Both the position numbers and the translations under genes were made by a program. Below are positions 32,934 to 41,593 of a stretch of DNA of 64,000 nucleotides, piece by piece. The notes under the pieces were generated by a model. It saw nothing but the letters and a program-made list of their open reading frames with translations. It was not told the origin of the DNA and ran no database searches. Origin of the DNA: Herbiconiux sp. A18JL235 (lineage in GTDB: Bacteria; Actinomycetota; Actinomycetes; Actinomycetales; Microbacteriaceae); assembly GCF_040939305.1 (NCBI RefSeq), contig NZ_CP162511.1:3782001-3846000 (forward strand), given 5' to 3'. Each line of letters opens with the position of its first letter. The first letter of the stretch is position 1.

Positions 32934-33596
32934 TCATAGCCGATGTGCGCGAACGAATTCGGCAGTCTCGGTGGCGGCCGTGGCGAGGTGTTCGGCGTGG
33001 GTGTGGCCCGAGATCTTCACGCGCGGCTTGAACTCGTGCTCGCCGTCGTCGAGCCAGGAGACCCGGATGCGGGGCGCCAGCGCGTAGCCCGGCACCTGCT
33101 CGATCGTGCCGAACGGGTCGCGGGTGCCCTGGAGGATGAGGGTGGGGGCGCGAAGGTCGGCGAGGTGCGCGGTGCGCAGCTTCTCGGGGGCACCGGGCGG
33201 GTGGAAGGGGTAGCCGAGGCAGACCAGCGCGGTGACGGACCCGGATCCGTCGGCGTACAGCTCGTCGGCGACGAGGCTCGCGACCCGGCCGCCCATCGAC
33301 TTGCCGCCGATCGCGACCCGCGCGGCGCCGCCGGCGCCACCACCGAGCGACTCCACCACCGCGGCCACCGCATCCCGGTACTCCCCCACCAGGGTCTCCG
33401 CCCGCGGCGGAGGCTTACGGGTGCCGCCGCGCCTGGCCGCCATGTACCCGAACTCGAAGCGCGCCGTGCGCACCCCGCACTCAGCGAGCGAGTCGCAGAA
33501 GCGGGTCATCCACTCCGAGTCCATCGCCGCGCCCGCCCCGTGGGCGAGCACCAGGACGGGGGCGCCCGGCGGTCCGGTCCACAGCAGTTCGGGCAT
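32934..33596 (-). CDS. alpha/beta-family hydrolase (KANL3/Tex30-like)
   Basis: 220-residue alpha/beta hydrolase of the small dienelactone-hydrolase-like group. Visible are LVLAHGAGAAMDSEW (oxyanion loop), the nucleophile motif GGKSMGGR with Ser, LILQGTRDPFG carrying the Asp, and GEHEF with the His. ATG 33596 has TACGCT ending 6 nt before it, indicating a leaderless transcript. The start lies inside the 3' part of the acyltransferase frame (116-bp overlap). Substrate unknown. Confidence 0.85.
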   Translation of the reverse strand: MPELLWTGPPGAPVLVLAHGAGAAMDSEWMTRFCDSLAECGVRTARFEFGYMAARRGGTRKPPPRAETLVGEYRDAVAAVVESLGGGAGGAARVAIGGKSMGGRVASLVADELYADGSGSVTALVCLGYPFHPPGAPEKLRTAHLADLRAPTLILQGTRDPFGTIEQVPGYALAPRIRVSWLDDGEHEFKPRVKISGHTHAEHLATAATETAEFVRAHRL

Positions 33597-34620
33597 GCCC
33601 CGAGCGTAGCCGCCGCCCGCCCGAGCCGCCCCGGCCGCCGCCCGAGCGGCCCGAGCCACCCCCACCCGCGCGCAGCCACGCCCGCGGCACCGGCGCCTCG
33701 AACAGCCAGCGGAACGGGATGAGCTGCCGACCGTGCGCGAGCAGCGTGCATCCGGCCAGCGCAGCCAGCAGCATCCACACCGCCACGCTGGTGGGGTCGG
33801 GCGAGGCGTCGTCGGGGATGATCTTCAGCACGATCACCATGAGCGGGAAGTGCGCCACGTAGTACACGATCGAGTTGCGCCCCGCGAAGCGCAGCGGGTC
33901 GAGCAGGGCCACCCCGTCGACCTTGCGCAGCCAGGCGACGGCGGCGACGATGCCGGCGAGACTGAACGGCACGAACCACACCACGGCGTTCGAGGGCGCG
34001 AACACGATGTACACCCCGAACGCCACGGCGACGGCCGAGAGCGGGATGACGACGGCCCGTCGCTCCACGAGCGCGTCGAGCAGGCGCGGGCGCAGCGCCA
34101 CCAGGTTGCCGAGGAAGAAGAAGCCCGCGTAGAACAGCAGGTTGTGCACCAGCCCGGGTTCGACGATGGCTGCGACCACCCACAGCACGACCGGCGGCAG
34201 CCACGGGGGCAGCACCGCGAAGAGCGGGGCCACCGCGTAGTAGACGATGAGGAAGAACAGGAACCAGAGGTAGCCGGTCGAGACCCAGGCCCTGATGTCG
34301 TCGATGGGGTACGCCGCCCCGAACTGCACGATATGGAGGGCGGCCCACACCAGGTAGGGCCACACCACGAACACGAGCTTGCCGAGATAGTAGCGCCCGA
34401 GGCCCTTCGCGAGCGAGCGCGGCAGCAGCAGGCCGGCCAGGAGCATGAGCGCGGGCATGCGGAACGGCAGGAAGAAGTCGTTCACGTTCACCAGGAACGG
34501 CGGGATGTCCCACCCGAGCAGCTCGAGCAGCCCGGGCGCGTGGTACACGATCACGAGCAGAACGGCGGTTCCGCGGAGGGTGTCCATCCACTGCACGCGC
34601 GGGGCGGGGGTGGAGTCCAT
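33481..34620 (-). CDS. acyltransferase 3-family membrane protein
   Basis: About 379 residues with ten or so membrane helices; family of integral membrane O-acyltransferases that modify exported polysaccharides, lipids or antibiotics. The N-terminal WMDTLRGTAVLLVIVYH contains the family's Arg and catalytic His region. The last convincing helix region ends near RWLFEAPVPRAWLR. The final 60 residues are Gly/Arg-rich (GGGGSGRSGGGRGG and beyond) and overlap the hydrolase gene in another frame by 116 bp, so the true C-terminus is doubtful. Start may be ATG 34620 or 34638. Confidence 0.82.
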   Translation of the reverse strand: MDSTPAPRVQWMDTLRGTAVLLVIVYHAPGLLELLGWDIPPFLVNVNDFFLPFRMPALMLLAGLLLPRSLAKGLGRYYLGKLVFVVWPYLVWAALHIVQFGAAYPIDDIRAWVSTGYLWFLFFLIVYYAVAPLFAVLPPWLPPVVLWVVAAIVEPGLVHNLLFYAGFFFLGNLVALRPRLLDALVERRAVVIPLSAVAVAFGVYIVFAPSNAVVWFVPFSLAGIVAAVAWLRKVDGVALLDPLRFAGRNSIVYYVAHFPLMVIVLKIIPDDASPDPTSVAVWMLLAALAGCTLLAHGRQLIPFRWLFEAPVPRAWLRAGGGGSGRSGGGRGGSGGRRLRSGHARTAVDRTAGRPRPGARPRGGRGDGLGVDDPLLRLAR

Positions 34621-34676
34621 CGTCCCAGCCAACCCCATCCCGCCCCGGTCATCAAATCATCGGGGCGACGGATGCC

Positions 34677-36065
34677 TCACGGGTTGCCGACGGAGCAGGT
34701 GTAGTCGGCTGCGGTCTGGCCCTTCACGCTGTCGGGCAGCACGGTGACTCCGGATGCGGTGGTGCCGTCGGCGGGAGCGCCCGGGTCGACGGGGGCGGTT
34801 GGGTCGCCGCCGTCGACCGGTGCCGCGGGGTCGGCAGCAGCATCCGTCGGCGCCGCCGGCTCGGCGGTCACGGGCGCGTTCGGGTCGATGACCGACGCGA
34901 GGCCCCCGGGAGCTGCGACCGCCACGGGCTGATCGGCCTGGATCGCCGCGAACAGGATGCCGGCGGCCTCGGTGTCGGGCGCGACCTTGCCCTCCGGCAC
35001 CCAGTCGGCGTAGTAGTTCGGGTAGGCCACGAAGGTGACCTTCGACAGGTCCATGTCTTTCAGCGAGAGCGCGATCGACACCATCGTGTCGGGCGACGCC
35101 AGCCGCTGCGAGAGGATCATGTTGCTCGCCGCCGCCTTCGCCAGCCCGTACAGCTTGCCGAAGTCGGTGAGCGTCGAGTCGCTCTTCACGGTGCGCACGA
35201 GTGACGACAGGAAGACCTGCTGCGAGGAGATGCGCCCGATGTCGCTGCCGTCGCCGACGCCGTGGCGGGTGCGCAGGAAGCCCAGCGCATCCGCACCCAT
35301 CAGCGGATGCGTGCCGGGCTCGAGGTAGACGCCGGTGAAGGGGTCGTCGATGACCTCGGAGACGCACACCGGCACTCCCCCGAGCGCGTTCGACATCTCG
35401 ATCACCCCATTGAACTGGATCTCGGCCGCGAACGGGATGCTGAGCCCCGACAGCGCCTCGACGGTGAGCACGGTGCAGGCGAGGCCGCCCTGCGAGAGCG
35501 ACTCGTTGATCGGGGCCGTGTAGCCGCCGCCCTCGGGGCACTCGGGGATGTCGACGATGAGGTCGCGCGGAAAGCTCACGACCGTGGCGTTCGAATGGTC
35601 TTCGGAGATGTGCAGCAGCATCGTGACGTCGTTGAGCTCGCCGCCCTCGTCTTCACCGTAGGCGTCGCCCTGGTTGGTGCGGCTGTCGCTGCCCACCAGC
35701 AGGAGATTGACACCGCCGTCGATCGCCGAGATCTCGGGCGGGGCCTCGCCCCCCGCGGCGACGACCGCGGCGGCCTCGTCGTCGGAGGCGAGCGTGACCG
35801 TGGTGATCGACGCGGCGACGTCCCACGCGGCGTACGCGCCGAGCGACACCCCGCTCACCGCGACCACGGCGAGCGACACGGCGACGACACCCGCGACGGC
35901 GCGGAACGGATGCGGCGACGTCAGGCGCCCGTGCCGGGCCAGTGGCGTCGGTCTCGTCGTCCGGCTGATCGTCGTTCCCCCTTCGAGAGGGTACGGATGC
36001 TGCGCTCCGCCCCGCCTTCGATTGTCGCAGGGTCGCGTCGTCGAGTGGGGGTGGGGGGCGCGCAT
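34677..36065 (-). CDS. LCP-family (LytR-CpsA-Psr) cell wall glycopolymer ligase
   Basis: Up to 462 residues. A membrane helix (about residues 57-80) is followed by an extracytoplasmic LCP domain with LLLVGSDSR, the FPRDL motif and the catalytic Arg block RTRHGVGDGSDIGRISSQQ. The C-terminal tail is Pro/Ala/Asp-rich and ends DYTCSVGNP. LCP enzymes transfer teichoic acid or arabinogalactan-type polymers from lipid carriers to peptidoglycan. The start is unclear: ATG 36065 has no ribosome-binding site, while GAAGGGGGAA near 35990 is followed by no ATG, GTG or TTG in frame, only ATC. Confidence 0.88.
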   Translation of the reverse strand: MRAPHPHSTTRPCDNRRRGGAQHPYPLEGGTTISRTTRPTPLARHGRLTSPHPFRAVAGVVAVSLAVVAVSGVSLGAYAAWDVAASITTVTLASDDEAAAVVAAGGEAPPEISAIDGGVNLLLVGSDSRTNQGDAYGEDEGGELNDVTMLLHISEDHSNATVVSFPRDLIVDIPECPEGGGYTAPINESLSQGGLACTVLTVEALSGLSIPFAAEIQFNGVIEMSNALGGVPVCVSEVIDDPFTGVYLEPGTHPLMGADALGFLRTRHGVGDGSDIGRISSQQVFLSSLVRTVKSDSTLTDFGKLYGLAKAAASNMILSQRLASPDTMVSIALSLKDMDLSKVTFVAYPNYYADWVPEGKVAPDTEAAGILFAAIQADQPVAVAAPGGLASVIDPNAPVTAEPAAPTDAAADPAAPVDGGDPTAPVDPGAPADGTTASGVTVLPDSVKGQTAADYTCSVGNP

Positions 36066-36087
36066 CCGTCACCCCAGAAGGGGGCAC

Positions 36088-36132
36088 GTGACATGTCGTC
36101 GGCATGCCGCTACTATTCAACGATACGGTTGA
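36088..36132 (+). promoter_or_regulatory. ArsR-type promoter and operator
   Basis: GTGACA (36088-36093) and TACTAT (36111-36116) are separated by 17 bp. Immediately downstream TCAAC-GATACG-GTTGA (36117-36132) forms an inverted repeat covering the start site, where a repressor of the downstream ArsR type would block transcription. Confidence 0.6.
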
Positions 36133-36148
36133 TCAAAGGATGTGTTGA

Positions 36149-36484
36149 ATGCATGACGAGACCGAGCTCGACCGGGCGTTCGCGGCGCTCGCCGACCCGG
36201 TGCGACGCGCCGTCGTCGCTCGCTTGAGCCGTGGGCCGGCCACCGTCAACGAGCTCGCCGAACCGTTCACCATCTCGGTGCAAGCGGTGTCGAAGCACAT
36301 CCATGTGCTCGAGGCGGCCGGGTTGGTCACGCGCACCCGCGAGGCGCAGCGGCGGCCGGTGCACCTCGATCCGGAAGCCCTCGAGCGGCTCACGAGCTGG
36401 ATCGACGGGTACCGCCTCGCCCACGAGCAGCGTTTCCGCCGACTGGATGCGGTGCTTCACAACACGAAGGAGAAGGAATCATGA
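36149..36484 (+). CDS. ArsR-family winged-helix regulator
   Basis: 111-residue ArsR/SmtB-type regulator: AFAALADPVRRAVVARLSRGPATVNELAEPFTISVQAVSKHIHVLEAAGLV is the typical helix-turn-helix. No metal-binding cysteine motif is visible, as in the subgroup paired with SRPBCC genes. AAAGGA lies about 8 nt before the ATG. The stop overlaps the downstream SRPBCC start by 4 bp (ATGA). Its operator is probably the inverted repeat at 36117-36132. Confidence 0.92.
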   Translation: MHDETELDRAFAALADPVRRAVVARLSRGPATVNELAEPFTISVQAVSKHIHVLEAAGLVTRTREAQRRPVHLDPEALERLTSWIDGYRLAHEQRFRRLDAVLHNTKEKES

Positions 36485-36954
36485 GCAACCCCGTCACCAT
36501 CGACGCCCCGGAGGGTCTCCCTTTCATCGAGATCGTGCGCGAGTTCGATGCTCCGGTCGAGGCGGTGTTCGCCGCCTACGCCGACCCCGAGCTGGTGCGG
36601 CAGTGGGTAGGCCCGAACGGGTACGAGACCACGATCGACGTGTACTCCCTCGAGACCGGTGGGCGCTGGCGCTACGTGCAGCGGAACCCCGCGGGCGACG
36701 AGTTCGCGTTCAACGGAGTGTTCCACCGGGTCGTGCCGGGCGATGAGATCGTGCAGACCTTCGAGTGGGAGGGGCTTCCCGAGTACGTGTCGATCGAGCG
36801 GCTGCTGTTCGCGGCGCTGGAGGGCGGGCGCACGCGCGTCACCGGGTGGAGCGTGTTCCCGAGCGTGGAGTCGCGCGACGGCATGGTGCAGAACGGCATG
36901 GAGCACGGCGTCGTCGAGGGCTACGAGCGCCTCGACGCCCTCCTGGCAGCCTGA
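36481..36954 (+). CDS. SRPBCC/AHSA1-family protein
   Basis: 157-residue START/Bet v1-fold protein (activator of Hsp90 ATPase 1-like). Family hallmarks are IVREFDAPVEAVFAAYADPELVRQWVGP at the start and GGRWRYVQRNPAGDEFAFNGVFHRVVPGDEIVQTFEWEG in the middle. Such proteins bind hydrophobic ligands in an internal cavity; no enzymatic role is certain. It is translationally coupled to the ArsR regulator, a common pairing in actinobacteria. Confidence 0.9.
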   Translation: MSNPVTIDAPEGLPFIEIVREFDAPVEAVFAAYADPELVRQWVGPNGYETTIDVYSLETGGRWRYVQRNPAGDEFAFNGVFHRVVPGDEIVQTFEWEGLPEYVSIERLLFAALEGGRTRVTGWSVFPSVESRDGMVQNGMEHGVVEGYERLDALLAA

Positions 36955-37006
36955 GCTCCCGCGCTTGTGCCCGCGTGGTGGCGAGTGCAGGCCATCCCGC
37001 GCTCGC

Positions 37007-37060
37007 TTGGTCGCACAAACTGCTCCCTCAGCGCGATGTGGCAGCACTTTCTGCGACCAA
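37007..37060. repeat. 54-bp dispersed imperfect palindrome, copy C
   Basis: Begins TTGGTCGC and ends GCGACCAA. It shares with copy B the segment CAAACTGCTC after the left end and AGCACTT before the right end. It lies between the SRPBCC gene's stop and tRNA-Ser. Confidence 0.7.
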
Positions 37061-37098
37061 CACATGCTGCGTATGCGCGACGCCCCGCGCGCTCACGG

Positions 37099-37185
37099 CG
37101 GAGGGCTAGGGATTCGAACCCTAGAAGGCTTTAACACCTCACCAGTTTTCAAGACTGGCTCCATCGGCCGCTCGGACAGCCCTCC
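37099..37185 (-). tRNA. tRNA-Ser (anticodon TGA)
   Basis: 87-nt class II tRNA on the minus strand: acceptor GGAGGGC with GCCCTCC, anticodon stem CCAGT/ACTGG, anticodon loop CTTGAAA giving TGA, an extended variable arm and T arm GGTTCGAATCC. Discriminator G, no CCA encoded. The 90 bp beyond it towards the HAD gene show no further feature. Confidence 0.95.
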
Positions 37186-37275
37186 TGACCGGCCGCCCGG
37201 CGGGGCGACGATCACGGTCGAGTGTACAGGGCGTGCCCCGTCGCAGTGTGTGCCGCCCTTCTCGCGAGGAGGCGA

Positions 37276-38142
37276 CTAGAGGGTGGAGAGGGCGGCGGCG
37301 ACGCCGTCGGCGTCGAGGGTGGAGGTGGTCTCGGTGGAGGCGGCGATGACGTCGGCGGGGGCCTGGCCCATGGCGACGGCGCGGCCCTCGGCGCCGGCCC
37401 AGCGGAACATGTCGACGTCGTTGCGGCCGTCGCCGATGGCCATGACGTGGGTGCGCGGGATGCCGAGGTGCTCGCGCACCCGCTCGAGACCGGTGGCCTT
37501 GTTCACGCCGTCGGGGGCGATGTCGAGCCAGGCCGTCCAGCCGATGGAGTAGCTCACCCGGTGCAGGCCCATGCGGTCGACGACGGCGAGGAAGTCTTCC
37601 ATGTCGTGGTCGGGCGAGATGACGACGACACGGGTCGCCTCGATGCCGAGCAGCTCCTCGAACGCCACCTGGCGGTTGCCGGAGCCCAGTACCGAGTCGG
37701 GGAACGACTCCGTGTAGAGGAAATGCCCGTGCGCGTCTTCGACGGCGAACAGTGCATCGGCCAGGTGCGCCTTGATGGTGGTGAGCACGGGGCCGGGATC
37801 GAAGATCTCGACGTGCTCCTGCCGGTAGCCGAGCGGCGCCTCGGGGTCGCGCTTCATGGTGATGGCACCGTTCGCACACACCACGTACTCAGGGGCGATG
37901 TCGAGCAGCTGAAGCACCGGCAGGGTCGACGACACCGAACGCCCGGTGGCGAGCATGACCTCGTTGCCCTCCGCGACCACGCGCCGCACCTCGGCACCGA
38001 CGATGTCGCTCAGCGACCCGTCTTCGTGCAGCACGGTGCCGTCGATGTCGAGCGCGACGAGCCAGCGCTGTGCCGGGGCGGCCGAGTCCGGGTCGACGGA
38101 TGCGCGACCTGCGGCCCCCGCATCCGTCACGTCGCCGCTCAC
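37276..38142 (-). CDS. HAD-superfamily hydrolase, Cof type
   Basis: 288-residue HAD phosphatase of the Cof/IIB group. Motif I is [11 protein letters not shown] with both aspartates, motif II LATGRS, motif III Lys in NKATGLERV and motif [14 protein letters not shown] cap domain lies between motifs II and III. Substrates are probably sugar phosphates or related small phosphoesters. The start is GTG 38142, overlapping the serS stop by 4 bp (GTGA), so it is coupled to serS. Confidence 0.9.
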   Translation of the reverse strand: MSGDVTDAGAAGRASVDPDSAAPAQRWLVALDIDGTVLHEDGSLSDIVGAEVRRVVAEGNEVMLATGRSVSSTLPVLQLLDIAPEYVVCANGAITMKRDPEAPLGYRQEHVEIFDPGPVLTTIKAHLADALFAVEDAHGHFLYTESFPDSVLGSGNRQVAFEELLGIEATRVVVISPDHDMEDFLAVVDRMGLHRVSYSIGWTAWLDIAPDGVNKATGLERVREHLGIPRTHVMAIGDGRNDVDMFRWAGAEGRAVAMGQAPADVIAASTETTSTLDADGVAAALSTL

Positions 38143-39410
38143 GGCGCCTCGATGATCTCGGCACCGCCGAGGTAGGGCCGCAGCACCTCGGGGATGACCA
38201 CCGACCCGTCGGCCTGCTGGTGCGTCTCGAGCAGCGCGACGATCCACCGCGTGGTGGCGAGCGTGCCGTTGAGGGTGGCGACCGGGGCGGTCTTGCCCGA
38301 CTCGGTGCGGTAGCGGGTGTCGAGTCGGCGCGCCTGGTAGGTGGTGCAGTTCGAGGTGGAGGTGAGCTCGCGGTAGGTCTCCTGCGACGGCACCCACGCC
38401 TCGGTGTCGAATTTGCGCGCGGCGCTCGACCCCAGATCGCCGGCGGCGACGTCGATGACCCGGTAGCTGAGCCCCAGGTCGGTGAGCATGCCCTCCTGAT
38501 AGGCCAGCAGCGCCTCGTGCTCGGCCTCGGCGTTCTCGGGCAGCACGTAGCTGAACATCTCCAGCTTGTTGAACTGGTGCACGCGCAGGATGCCGCGGGT
38601 GTCTTTGCCGTGCGACCCCGCCTCGCGCCGGTAGCAGGTCGACCAGCCGGCGTAGCGCTTCGACCCCTTCGACAGGTCGAGGATCTCCCCCATGTGGAAC
38701 CCCGCCAGAGCCACCTCGCTGGTGCCGGTGAGGAAGAGCTCGTCGGCCTCGAGGTAGTAGACCTCGTCGGCGTGCTCGCCGAGGAAGCCCGTGCCGTCCA
38801 TCGTCTCGGGGCGCACCAGGGTGGGGGTGATGAGGGGCGTGAAGCCCGCGGCGAGCGCCCGGTCGAGCGCGAGGTTCATGAGCGCGAGCTCGAGGCGCGC
38901 CCCCATGCCGGTGAGGAAGTAGAACCGCGCCCCCGACACCTTCGCGCCGCGCGCAAGGTCGAACAGCTGCAGCGACTCGCCGAGCTCGACGTGGTCGCGC
39001 GGGGTGAAGTCGAACTCGGGGCGGGTGCCGACCTCGCGCAGGGTGACGAAGTTCTCCTCCCCGCCCTCGGGCACACCGTCGATGACGATGTTCTGAATCT
39101 GGCGGGCCGTCTCGGTGAAGGCGTTCTCCGCATCCGTCGCCCGCTGGTTGGCGGCCTTCACGCGTGCGGCGAGCTCTTGGGCCTGGGCGACGAGGGCCTT
39201 CTTCTCCTCCTTGGGCGCGGCGGCGACCTGCTTGCTGAACGCGTTCTGCTCGGCCCGCAGCGATTCGAACTCGCCGATGGCGCTGCGGCGCTCGGTGTCG
39301 GCCTCGAGGGCGGCGTCGACGAGGGCGAGCGAGGAGCCCCTGGCGCGCTGCGAATTCCTGACGACATCGGGCTGTTCACGCAAGAGGACGGGATCGATCA
39401 CGCCGTCCAT
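38139..39410 (-). CDS. serS: seryl-tRNA synthetase
   Basis: 423-residue class II aminoacyl-tRNA synthetase. An N-terminal coiled-coil arm (residues about 30-100, with [25 protein letters not shown] in parts) binds the long variable arm of tRNA-Ser. The catalytic core carries motif 2 ([24 protein letters not shown]) and motif 3 ([16 protein letters not shown]). Start ATG 39410 gives [15 protein letters not shown]; the GTG three codons later is an alternative. It is divergent from the lipid-kinase gene across 44 bp. Confidence 0.97.
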   Translation of the reverse strand: MDGVIDPVLLREQPDVVRNSQRARGSSLALVDAALEADTERRSAIGEFESLRAEQNAFSKQVAAAPKEEKKALVAQAQELAARVKAANQRATDAENAFTETARQIQNIVIDGVPEGGEENFVTLREVGTRPEFDFTPRDHVELGESLQLFDLARGAKVSGARFYFLTGMGARLELALMNLALDRALAAGFTPLITPTLVRPETMDGTGFLGEHADEVYYLEADELFLTGTSEVALAGFHMGEILDLSKGSKRYAGWSTCYRREAGSHGKDTRGILRVHQFNKLEMFSYVLPENAEAEHEALLAYQEGMLTDLGLSYRVIDVAAGDLGSSAARKFDTEAWVPSQETYRELTSTSNCTTYQARRLDTRYRTESGKTAPVATLNGTLATTRWIVALLETHQQADGSVVIPEVLRPYLGGAEIIEAP

Positions 39411-39442
39411 CTTAGTTGGCGCCCCCTGAGGGCCGGAGCGGG

Positions 39443-39448
39443 TACGGT
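39443..39448 (+). promoter_or_regulatory. -10 hexamer, leaderless start of lipid kinase
   Basis: TACGGT ends 6 nt before GTG 39455. Confidence 0.4.
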
Positions 39449-39454
39449 GACTCT

Positions 39455-40483
39455 GTGGATGAGCATTCGCACGCGGGGGCTGGGGAGAAGTCATCCCGTG
39501 ACGGGGGCGTCGAGAGCGGCCTGAGGCACGCCGCCATCGTCGTGAACCCCGTGAAGGTCGACGCTTCGAAGCTCCGGATGCTCGTCAAGGCCGCCGAAGA
39601 GCACGCCGGCTGGGGAGAGACCCGCTGGTACGAGACGACGGTCGACGACGCCGGGGCCGAGGTGACCCGCCGTGCGGTGGCGGCAGGAGCATCCGTCGTC
39701 ATGGCTGCGGGCGGCGACGGAACCGTGCGCGCCGTCGCCGAAGGGCTCCGCGGGTCGACCACGGCCCTCGGCCTCCTGCCCGTCGGCACCGGCAACCTGC
39801 TCGCCCGCAACCTCGGGCTCAACCTCACGAACGTCGAGCAGGCGATCGGCACCGTGTTCGACGGCGTCGACCGAGCGATCGACGTGGGCGTCTCGGTGTT
39901 CACGCGGGAGAACGGCGAGGTCGACGAGAACGTGTTCATCGTGATGGCGGGGCTCGGCCTCGACGCGAAGATGATCGCGAAGACCAACACGCGGCTGAAG
40001 AAGAGGGTGGGGTGGCTCGCCTACGTCGACGGCATCGGGCGCGCGCTGCCCGAGCTCAAGCCGGTGAAGCTGCGGTTCAGGGTGGACGGCGGGCCGTGGA
40101 AGTCGACGAGCGCGCACACCGTCATCGTGGGCAACTGCGGGGTGCTACCCGGGGGCTTCCTGCTCATCCCCGATGCGAAGCCCGACGACGGGCTGCTCGA
40201 CATCGTGGCGTTACGGCCCGAGGGGCCGTTCGGGTGGCTGAAGGTGTGGAACAAGATCGCGTTCGAGAACGGGGTGCTGCGGCGTTCGGCGGCGGGCCGG
40301 CGCATCATCGACCTCAACAACGACGTGCGATCGGTGCGCTACAGCACCGCGCGCGAGTTCGAGCTGACGCTCGACGGACACGAGGAGATCCAGCTCGACG
40401 GCGACGCCTGGGGCCGCGCCAGCGCCGTGCACACCTGGGTGGAGCCCGCGGCGCTCCTCGTGCGCGTGCCGCGCGGGGGTTGA
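39455..40483 (+). CDS. diacylglycerol kinase-family lipid kinase
   Basis: 342-residue DAGK catalytic-domain protein (DgkB/YegS/BmrU-like), which phosphorylates diacylglycerol or a related lipid with ATP. The nucleotide-binding GGDGTVR and the [15 protein letters not shown] motif are intact. The second domain contains [28 protein letters not shown], typical of the family. GTG 39455 is preferred over ATG 39416 because of the -10 box 6 nt upstream. A nested palindrome (40506-40549) follows the stop. Confidence 0.92.
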   Translation: MDEHSHAGAGEKSSRDGGVESGLRHAAIVVNPVKVDASKLRMLVKAAEEHAGWGETRWYETTVDDAGAEVTRRAVAAGASVVMAAGGDGTVRAVAEGLRGSTTALGLLPVGTGNLLARNLGLNLTNVEQAIGTVFDGVDRAIDVGVSVFTRENGEVDENVFIVMAGLGLDAKMIAKTNTRLKKRVGWLAYVDGIGRALPELKPVKLRFRVDGGPWKSTSAHTVIVGNCGVLPGGFLLIPDAKPDDGLLDIVALRPEGPFGWLKVWNKIAFENGVLRRSAAGRRIIDLNNDVRSVRYSTAREFELTLDGHEEIQLDGDAWGRASAVHTWVEPAALLVRVPRGG

Positions 40484-40505
40484 GGCGTCTTCTCGACGTT
40501 TCTTG

Positions 40506-40549
40506 CGGACAAAGTCCGTGAAGAAGTCGGTTATCACGGACTTTGTCCG
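40506..40549. repeat. nested palindrome between convergent genes
   Basis: Sixteen-base arms beginning CGGACAAAGTCCGTGA pair across 12 bases, and each arm is itself a palindrome (CGGAC-AAA-GTCCG and CACGGAC-TTT-GTCCGTG). It can act as one long hairpin or two smaller cruciforms. It lies between convergent genes and may terminate both, but lacks U tracts. Confidence 0.6.
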
Positions 40550-40626
40550 TGAGAAAGTAGTCGGCGTCGTGTCGGCAGGGCAGCGGATGCGCGGGGCGGG
40601 GCGGCAGGGAGCATCCGCTGGCCCGG

Positions 40627-41490
40627 TCAGCGGGAGCGGCGGCCCTTGCCGCGTGGGGTCGGGCGGGTGCGGCCGGGCTGGGCGCGCTTCTTCGACGCGG
40701 CCGAGCCTCCGGCACCACCCCCGCCACCCGCGCGGGACTTCGCGGCGCGGGCCTCGGCCGCCTTCTCCTTGGCCGCGGCGGTGGGCTTGCGCGCCTTCTC
40801 GCGTTCTATCGCGGCGACGGTGTCGGCACCGCGGGTGCTGTTCGCGGTGCGCCCGCGCACGATGCCCATGAACTCGTCGACGAGAGCTGCCCGATCGGGG
40901 TCGAGGTCGGCCCGCCAGACCAGGACGACGCGGCGCTCGTGCGCCTCCGATCCTTCGCCCACCAGCTCGCGCGCCACCACGTCGCGTCGCGAGTACAGTC
41001 GCGCCACCGGCTTCGGGGCGATGACGAAGCCGACGCCGGCGGAGACGAGCTCCATCGCATCCGTGCCGCCGGGTGCTCCGGCAGCCACCTCGAGGTAGCT
41101 CACCCCTGGCCGTCCCTCTGCTTCGTCGAGGCGGCCCAGCTCGGCGATCTCGGCGAGCGAGATGCTCTCGACGAGCGCGATCTCGTGATCTTTCGGCACG
41201 ACGACGACGGGCTGCTCGGTGTAGAGGGGGATGGCGTGGAGGCGGGCAGCGGCGCCCTCGGCTCGTTCGGCCTCGGGGAGGGGAAGACGGATGAGCGCGA
41301 CATCGGCGGTGTCGTCTCGCAGTGCGCCGACGGCGAGCGACGTGGCGTCGGGCAGCGAGTCGATGGGTGCGACGTCGAGCGGGACGTCGGGGAGGCGTTG
41401 CTCCCAGATGCGGAACCACTTGGCGGGGGTCACTCCGGGGGCGAAGACGACCCGCAGCGACTGGTGGGCCTTCGACTGCTCGGGGGTCAT
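40627..41490 (-). CDS. LysR-type substrate-binding domain protein without HTH
   Basis: 287-residue protein. Residues about 10-205 match the periplasmic-binding-like effector domain of LysR-type regulators (LRVVFAPGVTPAKWFRIWEQRLPDVPLDV ... VVVPKDHEIA ... VSAGVGFVIAPKPVARLY). No N-terminal helix-turn-helix is encoded: the ATG at 41490, with GGAGGAG just upstream, begins right before the effector domain. The C-terminal 70 residues are strongly basic and Ala/Gly-rich (SKKRAQPGRTRPTPRGKGRRSR), possibly binding nucleic acid. It is divergent from the DUF5997 gene. Confidence 0.82.
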   Translation of the reverse strand: MTPEQSKAHQSLRVVFAPGVTPAKWFRIWEQRLPDVPLDVAPIDSLPDATSLAVGALRDDTADVALIRLPLPEAERAEGAAARLHAIPLYTEQPVVVVPKDHEIALVESISLAEIAELGRLDEAEGRPGVSYLEVAAGAPGGTDAMELVSAGVGFVIAPKPVARLYSRRDVVARELVGEGSEAHERRVVLVWRADLDPDRAALVDEFMGIVRGRTANSTRGADTVAAIEREKARKPTAAAKEKAAEARAAKSRAGGGGGAGGSAASKKRAQPGRTRPTPRGKGRRSR

Positions 41491-41581
41491 CCGGCTCCTC
41501 CTGCCCTCTCCACAACGGCCGGCGGCGACGATCTTCTCCACAGTTTCGGCACCCCCAGAGTAGCCGGGACACCCCGCCGGT

Positions 41582-41587
41582 TAGTCT
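41582..41587 (+). promoter_or_regulatory. -10 hexamer, leaderless start of DUF5997 gene
   Basis: TAGTCT ends 6 nt before ATG 41594. Confidence 0.5.
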
Positions 41588-41593
41588 GAGCAC

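Noticed and set aside
37099..37185. Integration site at tRNA-Ser
   Set aside because: No direct repeat of the tRNA 3' end and no integrase or foreign gene block beside it.
40506..40549. Chromosome dimer resolution (dif) site or phage attachment site
   Set aside because: The arms and spacer do not resemble dif, and no integrase or duplicated tRNA end is nearby.
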